Assembly: GCA_031772625.1 (NCBI GenBank) | Contig: CM062804.1 | Span: forward strand, 1,018,262,514 to 1,018,326,513 | DNA: 64,000 nt | Direction: 5' to 3' | From: Pinus tabuliformis | Lineage: Eukaryota; Streptophyta; Pinopsida; Pinales; Pinaceae | Part shown: positions 44,687-55,519 of the stretch, piece after piece | Layout: each line of letters opens with the position of its first letter | Numbering within the stretch: the stretch's first letter is position 1 | Translations under genes and position numbers: made by a program | Notes under the pieces: generated by a model | Told to the model about the DNA's origin: nothing | The model's database searches: none | Seen by the model: the letters and a program-made list of their open reading frames with translations, nothing else

Positions 44687-47600
44687 TTATGGCAAGAAAT
44701 CTTCTATAGATGGCAGCTGAACAACACTTTCATGATCAACAATCAAAGGAGGTTCATACAAACGTAAGTTCTCCACATTGACAACAGAATACATTTGCAT
44801 GTAGGAAGGCAAATCTAATTGAAAAGCATTATTTCCAACCTTCTTGAGGATTTTGAATGGACCATAACGAATAGGCTTCAGCGTTTTACCTTCTCCTTGC
44901 ATCCTTTCCTTACTAATGTACAGCCATACCTCATCCCCTTCTTGAAACTTGTGATCAACCCTATGTTTGTCGTGTATTTCCTTGTACTTTCCTTGACTCT
45001 TCTCAAGTTGTTCTTGAATTTGCTGAATTCTTTCAATGAATGAATGAGCTTTGTCAATATCACTATGTCCCTCAATGGCGACATCTTTCTCAAGAATGAA
45101 ATCAAGAGGTGATTTTGGCAAGTAACCAAAACAAGCTTCAAATGGTGAGGTGTTTGTGGAAGAGTGCTTGGCACGATTGTAAGCATGTTGTATGTAGTGA
45201 AAATGTTCATCCCAAAGCTTGGGATGCTTGCTGCAATAACCTCTCAAGAGGTGCACAATGGTTTTGTTCACAACTTCTGTTTGTCCATCTGTTTGCGGAT
45301 GGAAAGCAGTACTTTTCTTCAATTTTGTGTCCATCATCTCCCATAGATTGGACCAAAAATTCCTCACAAATCTAGAATCCCTGTCACTAATAATGGAAGT
45401 AGGTAAACCAAAGTGAATCCATACATGATGAAAAAATAATTCAAGAGTTTGTTCAGCAGTTATAGTTTTCTTACAAGGCATAAGTATACACATTTTGCTG
45501 AAACGATCAACTACTACATATAAATAATCATGCTGCTTTCTAGATTTTGGCAAACCTCCTACAAAATCCATAGAGATGCTCTCCCATGGTCTAGAAGGTA
45601 CCGGCAAAGGAGTATACAAGCCAAGCTTCCTATTACTAGGCTTGCTTGTAGCACATAATGAACAACCTCTTATGAACCTTGAAACAGAATCTACCATGCG
45701 AGGCCAATAGCAATACCTCTGTAGATATGCGACTGTTTTTCTTACACCAAAATGGCCAGCAATAAGAGAAGAATGAGCTTCTCTTATGACATTTATTCTC
45801 TCCCCCTGTGGTATACACAACTTGCCCAAATGAAGCAACAAATTTTTATGCATGTGATAGTCATTTTCCTCTACATTATTCCCTTTACTCAAGTTAGCAT
45901 ACACATCTTTAAAGTCATCATCAGATGCATATTGTTCTAGGTAACTATCATGTATAATGGAATCATTCTTAAGTAAAGTAATAGCACCAATAATAGGCCT
46001 TGAAAGCATATCAACAACTTTATTCAAAGTACCTTTCTTATACCTTATTACCAAATGGAACTGTTGCAAGCAGCCCATCCATCTGAAGTGTCGTGACTGT
46101 TGTGACTTGCTTTGTGATTGCAAGTACTGTAAGGGCTGATGGTCGGTATGTATAACCGTTTCTTTTCCCATCAAATAGTGTTTCCACTTTTTGAAACTTT
46201 GTACCAACACATACAACTCCTTATCATACGTGGGATAATTTACAACAGCACCATTAAAAGTTTCAGAATGAAAAGCAATAGGCTTACCATGCTGTAGAAG
46301 AACTGCACCCATGGCATGATCACTAGCATCGGTTTGTATCTCAAATGGTTGTCTCAAATATGGTAATGCAAGGACTGGAGCTGAACTAATATTCTCTTTC
46401 AAAGATTCAAAAGCTTTTTGTTGCTTGCCTCCCCATTGGAAAGCATGCTTCACACTTGTCACTGCATGCATAGGAGCTGCTATAGAAGAGAAGTTAGAGA
46501 TGAACTTCCTCCAATATTGAGCTGCACCCAAAAAACTTCTTACCTCTGTTATGGATTTGGGAGTAGGCCAATTCACAATAGCCTCTATTTTAGTAGGATC
46601 AATCCTCAGAGTGCCTCTTCCTACTATATGTCCCAAATAGACCAAAGAAGTTTTTCCAAATTCACACTTTGACATTTTAAGAAATAACTGATTCTTCTTC
46701 AAAACATCAAGTACTTTCCTAACATGCATGACGTTATCTTCTCTAGAATTGCCGAAAATTAAGATGTCATCTAAGTAGAAAATAACGAAATCATCAAGAA
46801 AAGGACGCAAAACATCATCCATTACTCGCATGAAAGTTGCAGGTGCATTGCACAAACCAAACAGCATCACAAGCCATTCAAAGAGTCCTTGTTTGGTTTT
46901 AAAGGTTGTCTTCCAAATGTCACTTTCTTCAATTCTTACTTGATGATATCCACTGCGCAAGTCTAACTTAGTGAAATATCAAGCATCTTTCAGCTGGTCT
47001 AACAAATCATCTATCCTTGGGAGTGGGTAACGATTCTTTACCATTATCTTGTTCAAGGCGCTGAAATCAACACACATATGCCAAGTGCCATCTTTCTTTG
47101 GAATTAGTACAATCGGTGACCCACATGGCGAAGTACTTGGCCTTATGAAACCCTTGTCCAACAAGTCCTTTATTTGCTTCTTTATTTCAGCATTCTCCAT
47201 AATAGACATGCGGTACATGCCTATGTTTGGAAGAGGACAATCTAGATGCAAATGGATTTCATGCTGAATCTCCCTCTTAGGAGGCAAACCTGTTGGCTCC
47301 TGAAACATCTCATGATATGCATCAACTACATCATACATATCTGATTTAAGTTTTGGATCACAATTGTCAAATGACTTATGATTCACATCAACCTTGGGCT
47401 TAATCATAAGAAGAACAAAATTATTACTTGAATTGACCAACCTTTTTACCTGTCCTGCATTCACCATCGCTATATTTGTCTTCTTGTGATGAGCTCTAAC
47501 AATGAACTCCTTGCCATCTTTGAAAAGATGATATTTGTTTTCATGGCGATGAAAGATAGCTTTCTTGTCAAACAAGTAAGGACTTCCCAAAACAATTCCT

Positions 47601-47872
47601 GCTATATCAAAAGGTACCACATCAAGTTCAATTGTGTCAATAAAATGTGCACTAATTGCAAAGCGCAATGTGCACTTTCTTGAAACTTGTAAATTTGCAT
47701 CCTTGCAAATCCATCCAAGTGGATATGGCTTCGGATGTGGAATGGTCTCAAGTTTAAGCTACTTGACCAAGTCCTCTAATATAAGGTTTTCTTGTGACCC
47801 ACTATCAAAAAGTGTGTCAATCTTAGTATGTTTTGAAATCACCCTCACATGAAACAGTTCAATTCTTTATTC
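44687..47872 (-). pseudogene. Element D protease, reverse transcriptase, RNase H and integrase
   Basis: Frame on the - strand: protease DTLFDSGSQENLI (about 47815), then RT with [16 protein letters not shown] entry, LRSGYHQVRI, FGLCNAPATF and the active site FYLDDILIF (about 46770). RNase H shows TDASDHAMGAV, KELYVLVQSF and TDHQPLQYL. Integrase shows the HHCC domain (about 45750-45640), VVDRFSKM, IISDRDSRF and DGQTEVVNKT; all three acidic residues are present. In-frame stops are TAG near 47760 (protease), TGA at 46979 just before motif A of RT, and TAA at 44687. Otherwise the 3-kb frame is open. Confidence 0.9.
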
Positions 47873-48277
47873 CTAATAAGAAGCTTGTACACGACAGTTT
47901 GAGGTACTAGTGCTGGCTTGAGTTTCAATTTCTTTTCCCTTCAAGTTTTTCAAACCCATGGCTGCAATTTTGGTTTCATCACCTGAATCATCCCCTAAAT
48001 CTTGTGGTGTAGATGTAGTAGCAACAATTTTTTGTTTCCCTTTGGATTTGTTAAATTGAGGTCTTTTTTCAGGATGTAATTTCCAACAGTTTTTCTCCTC
48101 ATGGCCTAGTTTAGAATAATGTTTACAAATCACTTTCTCACTCTCCTGTTTAACAGATGCACTCTTTTTCCCCTTTTCCTTGGAGGTTTTCTCTTTGTTT
48201 TTCCCCTTGGGGGGCTTGTTTCTACCCTCTTCAAATGTGTTTTTCCCCTTGCCTCTAAATGGGCAGCTTGGACACAA
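47873..48277 (-). pseudogene. Element D nucleocapsid part of gag
   Basis: Lys-rich stretch, then a knuckle reading CKHYSKLGHEEKNC, where CX2CX4HX4C would need a second Cys in place of Tyr. TGT to TAT is one transition. It is in the pol frame, while the capsid part upstream is in another, so a frameshift lies near 48240-48280. This could be decay or the normal gag-pol arrangement. Confidence 0.7.
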
Positions 48278-49077
48278 ACCTCGTCCAGGCTAGTAGGGTT
48301 AAACATCAAGATGGTGTGTCTAAGGTAGCTATGCAAGCCACCAATGTATTTCAGCAAGGTTACCTGGGTCTGTAAATCTACCCCTAACAAGAGAGCTCTT
48401 CTCCTGAATTCTTGGGTGTAGTCTTGGACACTCTGACCCTTAAGTTGTCTGAAATTTTTCCATTTCATAATGGCTTTCTGCATGTGAGCAAGAGGATAAA
48501 ACTATTTTTTAATGGCTAACAGAAATTCAGGCCATGTTAAGGTAACCTTACCAAATTTCTTGGTCTCCTCTTTAGTCTTGGCCTCCCACCAGACCAATGC
48601 TGCTCCATCCATTCTCAAAGAAGCCAACTAAATCTTGGTGGCATCATCATGCATATTCTGGATCCTCAAGTAAACTTCCAACTGCCTAATCCAGTTGTCA
48701 AGCTTTTCTGCATTCACTTCACCATTAAACATAGGTAATTAAAATTTTACATCAAGCTTCAAAAAAGGACTTTTTCTAGAGGATCTATGCTTATGCACAG
48801 AAGAAGAAGACGAGGATGAAGAGGAAGAAGGTGACGATGGGGGTAATGGATCACCATTACCTCCATGTCCTTTCTTGGAATGATCATCATCCTTCTTACC
48901 TCCTGAAGAGCCCTCTCCTTCATGTGGATGTTTGGACCCTTCTCCAGCCAATTTCTCATTTCTTTCTTGGTACAATATCCTCACCATTTCAGTGAGGTCC
49001 AAGAAAGCCTTTCTGAAGACTCTTTCTTCTTCTTTTGGATCCATGTCTGCAGGAATTTCTCCTTCCTGTTCAGACAT
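48130..49077 (-). pseudogene. Element D gag (capsid)
   Basis: From about 49077 an acidic start (EERVFRKAFLDLTEMV), a Ser-rich run (about 48820), then FNGEVNAEKLDNWIRQLEVY, DGAALVWWEAKTKE, FYPLAHMQKAIMKWKNFRQL and VQDYTQEFRRRALLLG, the typical Ty3/gypsy capsid pattern. TAA at about 48738 and another stop near 48504 interrupt it. Confidence 0.8.
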
Positions 49078-49432
49078 TCTTGAAGCTTCTGCTGAGACTC
49101 TTGAGGGTGAAATTTAAGGTGGAGGTGATGGCTCTTTGGCCTTCCTTGACTGAGGATTCTCTCGTTCTCTAGTCAACTGTCCTTCCCCTCTTTTAAGTTT
49201 CAACCTGATAAGCATCAATACTTGCAAGACAGTTAGAAGATCTTTGCACAAAAACAATCAAAAAATAACTACACCAGAGATTGACTGAAAAGAGCATTTA
49301 TCTACTTTGCAATTGTATAACAAGAGCATTTCGAAGGCTTCCTGGCTCTTTTCAGGCTCTGTCTATAGCTTTATTTGACTGCTTTTGATACAAAGAAGCA
49401 ACAACCTGCTCTGATACCAACTTGATCTGAAT
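49078..49432 (-). other. Element D 5' leader with tRNA-iMet primer-binding site
   Basis: On the - strand, 3 bp inside the 5' LTR, TTGGTATCAGAGCAGGTTG (about 49412-49430) contains TGGTATCAGAGC, the standard plant initiator tRNA-Met primer-binding site. The rest of the leader is non-coding. Confidence 0.85.
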
Positions 49433-50893
49433 TTGAAACTACTTGTAAATGCTTTGCAAGGTATTCAATTCAGTAACATACATGTTTAAAAGATGTACAT
49501 GTCTTGCAGTTAAAAACAAATGAAATTTTCAGCTATTCATGACCCATTTAAGTATAGAAGAATTAGTTCATTTTACTGTTTAACACACTAAAACAAATTT
49601 GTTCTGCAAAATAACTCAACCATAGATGCAAAAGAAGTTGATAAAGCAGTTCACCCTTCCTGGGCTACATCTACTGGGTCCAAGGCTCCCAACTAGGCAT
49701 GTCCTCGTTTTGATTAAAAGCTCAAAATGAATATACAGCTGAATAAAAGCCTCAACAGGTGAAATATACTATAAAACTGGATTCAGAACACTCAAACCAG
49801 TCAGGAATGATAACTGGTTCTCCTCCAATGGGTACCTGCAACCCTATACAGCTCCCACAATACTGGGCCCTGGTGGCTCCTAGAACTTCCACGGAGCAAA
49901 AACACCTGCAAATGACCTCTGATTGCTCTCTAACCTATGCCAATGGCTTCAAAATCATCTGAATAGTCAAAATAAAAAGAAATAAAAAATTAAAAAAAAA
50001 TTCATCCAAAAAGGACTTCCCTAGCCAAAGTTATGGCTCATTGAAGTTTTCCCCCAATTGGGCCTAGAATCACTCCAGCTAACTGTAATTAGAGTCCAGA
50101 TAGGCCTGCCAAATATGGCGGGCACACCAATTTTGGCGCTCTGCCAATTCCACCGCTAACTGACTGCCGGTTATCCGTTTGTCATAACTGTGCATGTGAA
50201 CGGATTACCCGGACTCGGCGGTTCTGTGCCTCGGATTTAGTGCCAACCTTTAATGGCACGGTTAGGTGAACTGGTTGTTTGTCCCACGTTTGTGGCAATG
50301 TGACCATGTTTCACACATTAAACGATGACCATTATGTTTATGGCACCGACAGTTTAGGGTGGAGCACAATGGTCCCGGCGGATGGGCATATGGTATGGGG
50401 GCTGGCCCCCTTGGGGCCCCACCCAAAGTTATTTTAAAAAATTCAAATAAACTTTGTTCCGCTTCCATAACAAGACCCACCTATGTAGTGCACTGATAAG
50501 GCAGAGTAATTGGCCATGTTAGGTTGCGTGTTCAAACCACAATCCGACCAAAATTTTAAACATGCGCCCAAATTTCTGATGTCACTTTGGCCATGTGGCG
50601 GCCTCCAAGTCTACCACGTGGTAGCCTGCCATTTGTTGCCCAGAACAGAATATTCCAATGAATATTTTGTGGAATATTCTCTTTTAATTTTTTTTTGAAA
50701 AAACTCAAAATTTCAATGTTATTGGGCAATTCTTCTTTTTGGCATAACTTCCTCATATGGAGATTGTTTTTCGAACCGTTCATGGCGCCGGAATCATGAG
50801 GACGAGATCTTTCCAGTTGTTTAAGTTTGAACTAGTTTTGAGAATTTTCATTTTTGAGAATTTTATGACACTTGGGACATGAGCACCTGATCA
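49433..50893 (-). repeat. Element D 5' LTR
   Basis: 1461 bp, TGATCTGAA...CACCTGATCA. It contains about 106 bp near 49902-50008 (ending in an A-rich run) absent from the other copy. The tRNA-like segment is at 50479-50548. Followed by CTCTC. Confidence 0.9.
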
Positions 50894-50898
50894 CTCTC

Positions 50899-52780
50899 CC
50901 AAGATATGAGGCTTGTCTTCCTCCCCTTGCCCCTGTGACTGTAGCTATCATTTGAGCAGCTCATTTTCTTCCTATAGCCTGACCCACTGGCTGCTCTCCA
51001 CATATGGTACCATAGCCAATTCTCTTTTGGCCTCCTTGAGCTGCTCCTCCAGAGGACCTATATCTGCCACTCCCTTGGACTTAGTGATTTTCATCCAAGT
51101 GTGGGTCCTCACTCTCTCTTCCTCTAGTGCAAGGAAAAGTGGCACTGTGAATTTCTGAGGAATGATCTTTCCGGCCTCCAAGAAGTTATAGTAGGAGCCC
51201 AAGCTGGGCTGGGGGCTAGGTTCCATAATGTGTTCTACCTTTTCTTCCCTTTGAGGTGATTTAGCTGCCTCACCCTCCATTGCTTCGGTCTCCTTTAGTC
51301 TAGCCAGTGTTTCCTGTAGAATAGTCTCAGCATCCTATAGAGAGGCCTTTGTGTCCAACATTTTCATTCTCTCCCTCCAAGTGGATGTCTTCGGGCTTCC
51401 CCGTTCATAAGTGATGGCTGCCTTGGTGGGGGACCTTCCCTTTGGTGTGGTAGGGGTGTCTACAATGGTGATTGGTTCTTTGGATGGTGGCTGGGGTCTG
51501 CCATTTTTAATCCTCATGCTCCTTCTCGCCTTAAAATATAGTGGAAGCTCCCTCTTTCGCTTCTCCTTCTGCTTGGGAGATGTGCTTAGGATGGCTAGCA
51601 CAGCCGCTGCCTCCCTAGCTAAAATTTCTGGTGATTTTTCCCTCTGTTGCTCTGTCTTCGGACTTCCTGTAGAAAGTCCTGTGCTGACTATTTTCTGTCT
51701 TCCTGTAGAAGCAGTTTTCGGGCTTCCTGTAGAAAAAAATTTCACTATTTTGGCCTGCTTGGCTGGGGGTGTCTTCTTCTTCAATTTTGTTGTGGTTTCC
51801 TTGGATGTGCCCTCACTTGCTTGGACCTTTTCAGTCCATTCTTCCCTAATTTGCAACCATTTCTCCCTTGGTGTTTGTGCTTTTATTTCACCCACAGATT
51901 TGGCCTTAGTAGCTTGGCCCTTTTCTTGCTTTTCCTCTTGATTTTCCTGTTGCTTTACCTGTGGATTTTCTTGTGGTGGTCTGCCCTGGGTTTTCTTACC
52001 CTTAGCTTCCTTACCCTTAGTTTTCCTCTCTGCCTCAATATGCTCCTTTTCCTCACTGCTGGATGAAGTGAGTTCTTCGGCCAGAGTCCAGATATCATCA
52101 TCCTTGGACATATTATGGAAAATCTCCCAGGAGATAGGGACAATATAAGTATGGAGGGCATCTTCTACTAGGAGCTTGATAAGCCCATGATGAGCCAGGT
52201 GGTCTAGTGTCTCCTCCTTCAGTTTTGTGCCACACTCAATCAATGACTGTAGGAGGAAGTATGGGATGCTCAATTTTTGTTCTGAGGGCAAATCCATCTT
52301 ATACCTGAGCTCAATTAACAAGTGGAAGTGATAACCATACACAATACTGAATCGCCCCTCACAGGTAATATATTTCATAATCTGAAGGCTTACCTCGCTC
52401 CAAAATGGCTGAAGGCTGGCTCTCCGGACCCCATTCTTATCCTCTGAAAACTGTTCTTCCGGTAGGAAAAATTCCTTTATGGCTTTTTGGCCCAATTTCC
52501 TTTCCTCTTTATCCCAAGGTATCCCCAATGGCAAATCAGTGACCGGACAAATGAGTTGTGGGGTGAGTTTCAAGGTCAATCCTCTAAAATTTACAGTGGC
52601 CAGTGTTTTTGATTTGGGCTGCAGGGACCTTAGGAAGTCCTCTGTTATCTCATCATCGTGACCTTGAATTTTGTCACAGAAGGTCATCCAATTGGCACGG
52701 GTAAATAGTTCTACCACATCGGGAGTTTCCCTCAATTTTCTGGAATCTGAGGTTTCCTTCCAGATAAACCCTCCTGGCAT
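50899..52780 (-). pseudogene. Element C env-position ORF, N-terminal two thirds
   Basis: ATG 52780 overlaps the end of integrase by 49 bases in another frame. Residues 1-230 look folded (TVNFRGLTLKLTPQLICPVT, then QPFWSEVSLQIMKYI and YGYHFHLLIELRYKM). A long charged linker follows with S/T-P sites, a repeated STG(S/R)(P/Q)K motif (about 51730-51650) and a basic KQKEKRKREL signal. In-frame TAGs at 51335 and 50972 and a TGA-TAG pair near 50940 are each one C-to-T change from CAG or CGA. With the part beyond element D the ORF totals 970 codons. Athila elements carry an env-like ORF here, but I see no signal peptide or membrane segment. The likely product is a nuclear or coiled-coil accessory protein. 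Confidence 0.75.
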
Positions 52781-54027
52781 GATGAAAATACTCTGTTTTG
52801 GCTTGAGCTCTGGTTAGAATAGAAATTCTTGTAGATTTTCAACCGATGCCCATTGACAAGCATGGGGATGGCTTCTTCATCAATGGTCCTGATAAGGACT
52901 GAACCATTGTCATTGCATTTCTCCACTATATACGGTCCTAACCATCTCGTCCTCAGCTTCGCTTGGAAATCCTTGTATCTTGAGTCATACCTCAGCGCCC
53001 AATCTCCCGGTTGGAATTGCTTTTCATTAAGGTGCCGATAATGCCATATCTTCCTCTGGAGTTGAACTACCTCTGAGTGGAGAAGGGCCTGCATTCTGTG
53101 TTCATCTAATCCATTCAGCTGCAACAACATTTCACGTTGAGCATGGCTGAGATCTAGGTCCAGCTGAGCTGCCACCCTCAATGTATTGTACTCGAACTCT
53201 ATGGACAGCAAAGCCTTCTTTCCGTAGACCAGCTCATAAGGTGTGAAACCAGTTGTAGTCTTCGAAGTGGTGTTGTAGGCCCAGGTGGACTCAACCAGGC
53301 GATCTGCCCAATCCTTTCTGTTGTTGCTCACAACCTTAGTCAAAATCCCTTCCAATGCTCGATTAGTGACTTCCACCTGCCCATTTGCTTGAGGATGATA
53401 GGGGGTGGAAGTCTTGTGCTTGATCTTGTGATGCACAAGCAAGTCTTCAATCAGGTTGGAGGTGAACTGGCTTCCTTGATCTGTGACTAACTCTCTTGGG
53501 TAGTCAAACTTGTAGAAGATATTTTCCCTCAGAAACTCAGCCACCTTTTCTTCTATTGCTGCTTTGATTGCCTTCGTTTCTGCCCACATGGTCAGATAGT
53601 TGGTGCACACAATGATGTAAGACCGTTGCTTTGAAGGAGTGTTAATAGGACCCACAAAGTCCATGCCCCACTTCTCAAATGGCTCAAAGGTCACTTGAGG
53701 TTGGAGAGGCATTTCATCCCTTGGAGTCAGTTTCCCCATCCTCTGACATCGGTCACACTGGCTGATGTATCTTCTGACATCTTGTTGAAGAGTAGGCCAA
53801 TAGTAGCCTGCCTGTAGAATTTTGAAGGCAGTCCTTTTTGCTACAAAGTGGCCTCCACAAGGTCCATCATGACAGGTTAGGAGGATGTCAAAGACTTCCT
53901 CCTCCCTAACACAACGTCTCAAGATCTGATCTGGGCCAAGTTTAATTAGGTTGCCCTCGATCCAAGTGAACGGGGCACTCTTCCTTACAATTCTACTCTT
54001 CTCTTTTGAGGATAGATGCGGAGTGAA
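52732..54027 (-). pseudogene. Integrase of element C
   Basis: HHCC zinc domain (CHDGPCGGH...CDRCQRMG, about 53870-53735) and YYWP. The core reads IIVCTNYLTMWAE, ELVTDQGSQF, NGQVEVTNR. The first catalytic Asp is Asn (AAC for GAC). The C-terminal part has FQPGDWALRYDSRYKD...GPYIVEK. The frame is continuous with the RNase H apart from a TAG at 54028. Insertion competence is lost through the Asp change. Confidence 0.85.
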
Positions 54028-54564
54028 CTATGCTGAGACCAAGTAATTTGCTATATCAGCAAACCATGGAGAGAGTACCGAGATAGAAAATAGATGTTCA
54101 TCCGGCATCTGGTCATCCACTGTTCCTTCTTCACCTGCAGGCAAGTCCAATCTAGACAAGAAATCAGCAACAACATTTTCCTTACCTGGCTTGTCAACAA
54201 TCGTCAAATCAAATTGCTGTAACAAAAGTAACCATCTAATAATACGAGCATTGACATTAGGCTTATTCATTAAATATCTAATCGCAGCATGATCAGTCTG
54301 TATAAATGTTTGATAACTAGTGATGTAGTGTCTGAACTTGTTTAGGGAATGGACTACAACCAGGAACTCTTTCTCGGTTACAGTATAGTTCATTTCTGCC
54401 TTGGACAGGTTTTTTCTGATGAAGTATATGGCATATGGGAGTTTCTCCTCAACTTGTCCTAAGGCTGCCCCTATGGATTTGTTCGAGGCATCAGTGTGGA
54501 TGTGGAAAGGTAGGGCCCAGTTTGGAGCTCTCAAGATCAGGGCAAACACCAGCTTATCTTTCAA
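54028..54564 (-). pseudogene. RNase H of element C
   Basis: Gypsy-type RNase H with HTDASNKSIGAAL, VTEKEFLVVV, IQTDHAAIRYL and NVVADFLSRL, all catalytic residues present. There is no archaeal-type second domain, in contrast to element A. TAG at 54028; a frameshift at about 54567 separates it from RT. Confidence 0.85.
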
Positions 54565-54569
54565 TTTGT

Positions 54570-55373
54570 CTAGTGCCCCTTGACAGTTTTCAGTCCATTT
54601 AAACTCAACATCTTTCCTAAGAGTCCAAACAAAGGCGAGGCTAGCTTACTGAAGTCTTTAATGAATCTTCGATAATATCCTGCTAAGCCTAGGAAACTCT
54701 GAACATCTCTTACCTTCTGAGGAGGTGGAACCTTTTGGATGATAGCAATTTTGTTAGGATCCACCTGTAACCCTTGGCAAGAAATGGTATGTCCTATCAC
54801 GGTCCCTTCAGTCATCAGAAATTCACATTTTTCGGGACTGAGGAATAGGTTCATCTCAATGCACTTGGTTAGAACTTTTCCCAGATTAGTCAATGCTTCT
54901 TGGAAGTTGGACCCATAAGGAGTAAAGTCATCCATATAGATTTCTATCGAACCATGGACCAACTCAGAAAAGATGCTTAATACTGCTCTCTGGAAAGTGG
55001 CAGGAGCATTGCATAGCCGAAAGGGAAAGACTCGGTAGGAAAAGGTACCCCATGGACAGGTGAAGGTGGTTTTATCTTGGTCTTCCGGGCTGATTTGGAT
55101 CTGTTTATACCCGCTGAACCCATCTAGGAAAGAGAAGAACTTCTTCCCTGCCAGTCCATCCAATACTTGATCTATGAAAGGAAAAGGGAAATAGTCTTTC
55201 TTGGTGGCTTTGTTAAGTTCTCGGTAATCTATGCAGATTCTCCATTTCTCGTTCTTCTTAAGCACAAGCACTAGAGGCGAAACCCACTCACTATCGGAGA
55301 TAGGGTAGATGAATCCTGCATCCAATAATTTTTGCAGTTCTTCTTTGAAAATGTCTTTAAGGGCTGGATTCAT
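54570..55373 (-). pseudogene. Reverse transcriptase of element C
   Basis: SEWVSPLVLVLKKNEKWRIC, IDYRELNKATKKDYFP, FLDGFSGYKQI, CNAPATFQRAV and the active site IYMDDFTPYG (about 54940). It is open for 267 codons and in a different frame from gag-pro upstream. It ends at the frameshift that leads into RNase H. Confidence 0.9.
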
Positions 55374-55519
55374 CTCCTCTGAGGCTGCCTGACTAGTTTA
55401 CAATCTTCTTTGATGTAGATGTGATGGGTACAGACCGAAGGATGGACTCCTTTCATCTCCTTATAGCTCCAAGCGAAAGCATCTAAATGATTTTTCAGTA
55501 AGTTACACAGCTCCTTCTC

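Larger units (their letters stand above)
43128..50893 (-). mobile_element. Element D: chromovirus (Ty3/gypsy with chromodomain)
   Basis: LTRs 43128-44473 (1346 bp) and 49433-50893 (1461 bp). The right copy is TGATC...GATCA; the left copy has a mutated first dinucleotide (TT for TG). CTCTC flanks both sides. On the - strand: initiator-Met primer site, gag with one altered knuckle, protease, RT, RNase H, integrase, chromodomain, polypurine tract. The tRNA-Met primer, 7.8-kb length and C-terminal chromodomain identify a plant chromovirus. Divergence is about 4 percent in the first 290 bp. Its pro-pol frame has only a few nonsense changes. Confidence 0.9.

Noticed and set aside
43128..50893. The pair 43.1/49.4 kb as a segmental duplication
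   Set aside because: TG...CA-type ends, CTCTC target duplication, tRNA-Met primer site and polypurine tract show an LTR pair.
51411..52066. Long + strand frames (176 and 139 codons) that look like membrane proteins
   Set aside because: Mirror images of the Lys/Glu/Pro-rich env-position ORF on the - strand; Phe/Leu richness is a by-product of reverse-complement codons.
50899..52732. Env-position ORF as a true envelope glycoprotein
   Set aside because: No signal peptide, transmembrane segment or cysteine pattern; a charged linker and coiled coil argue for an internal protein.
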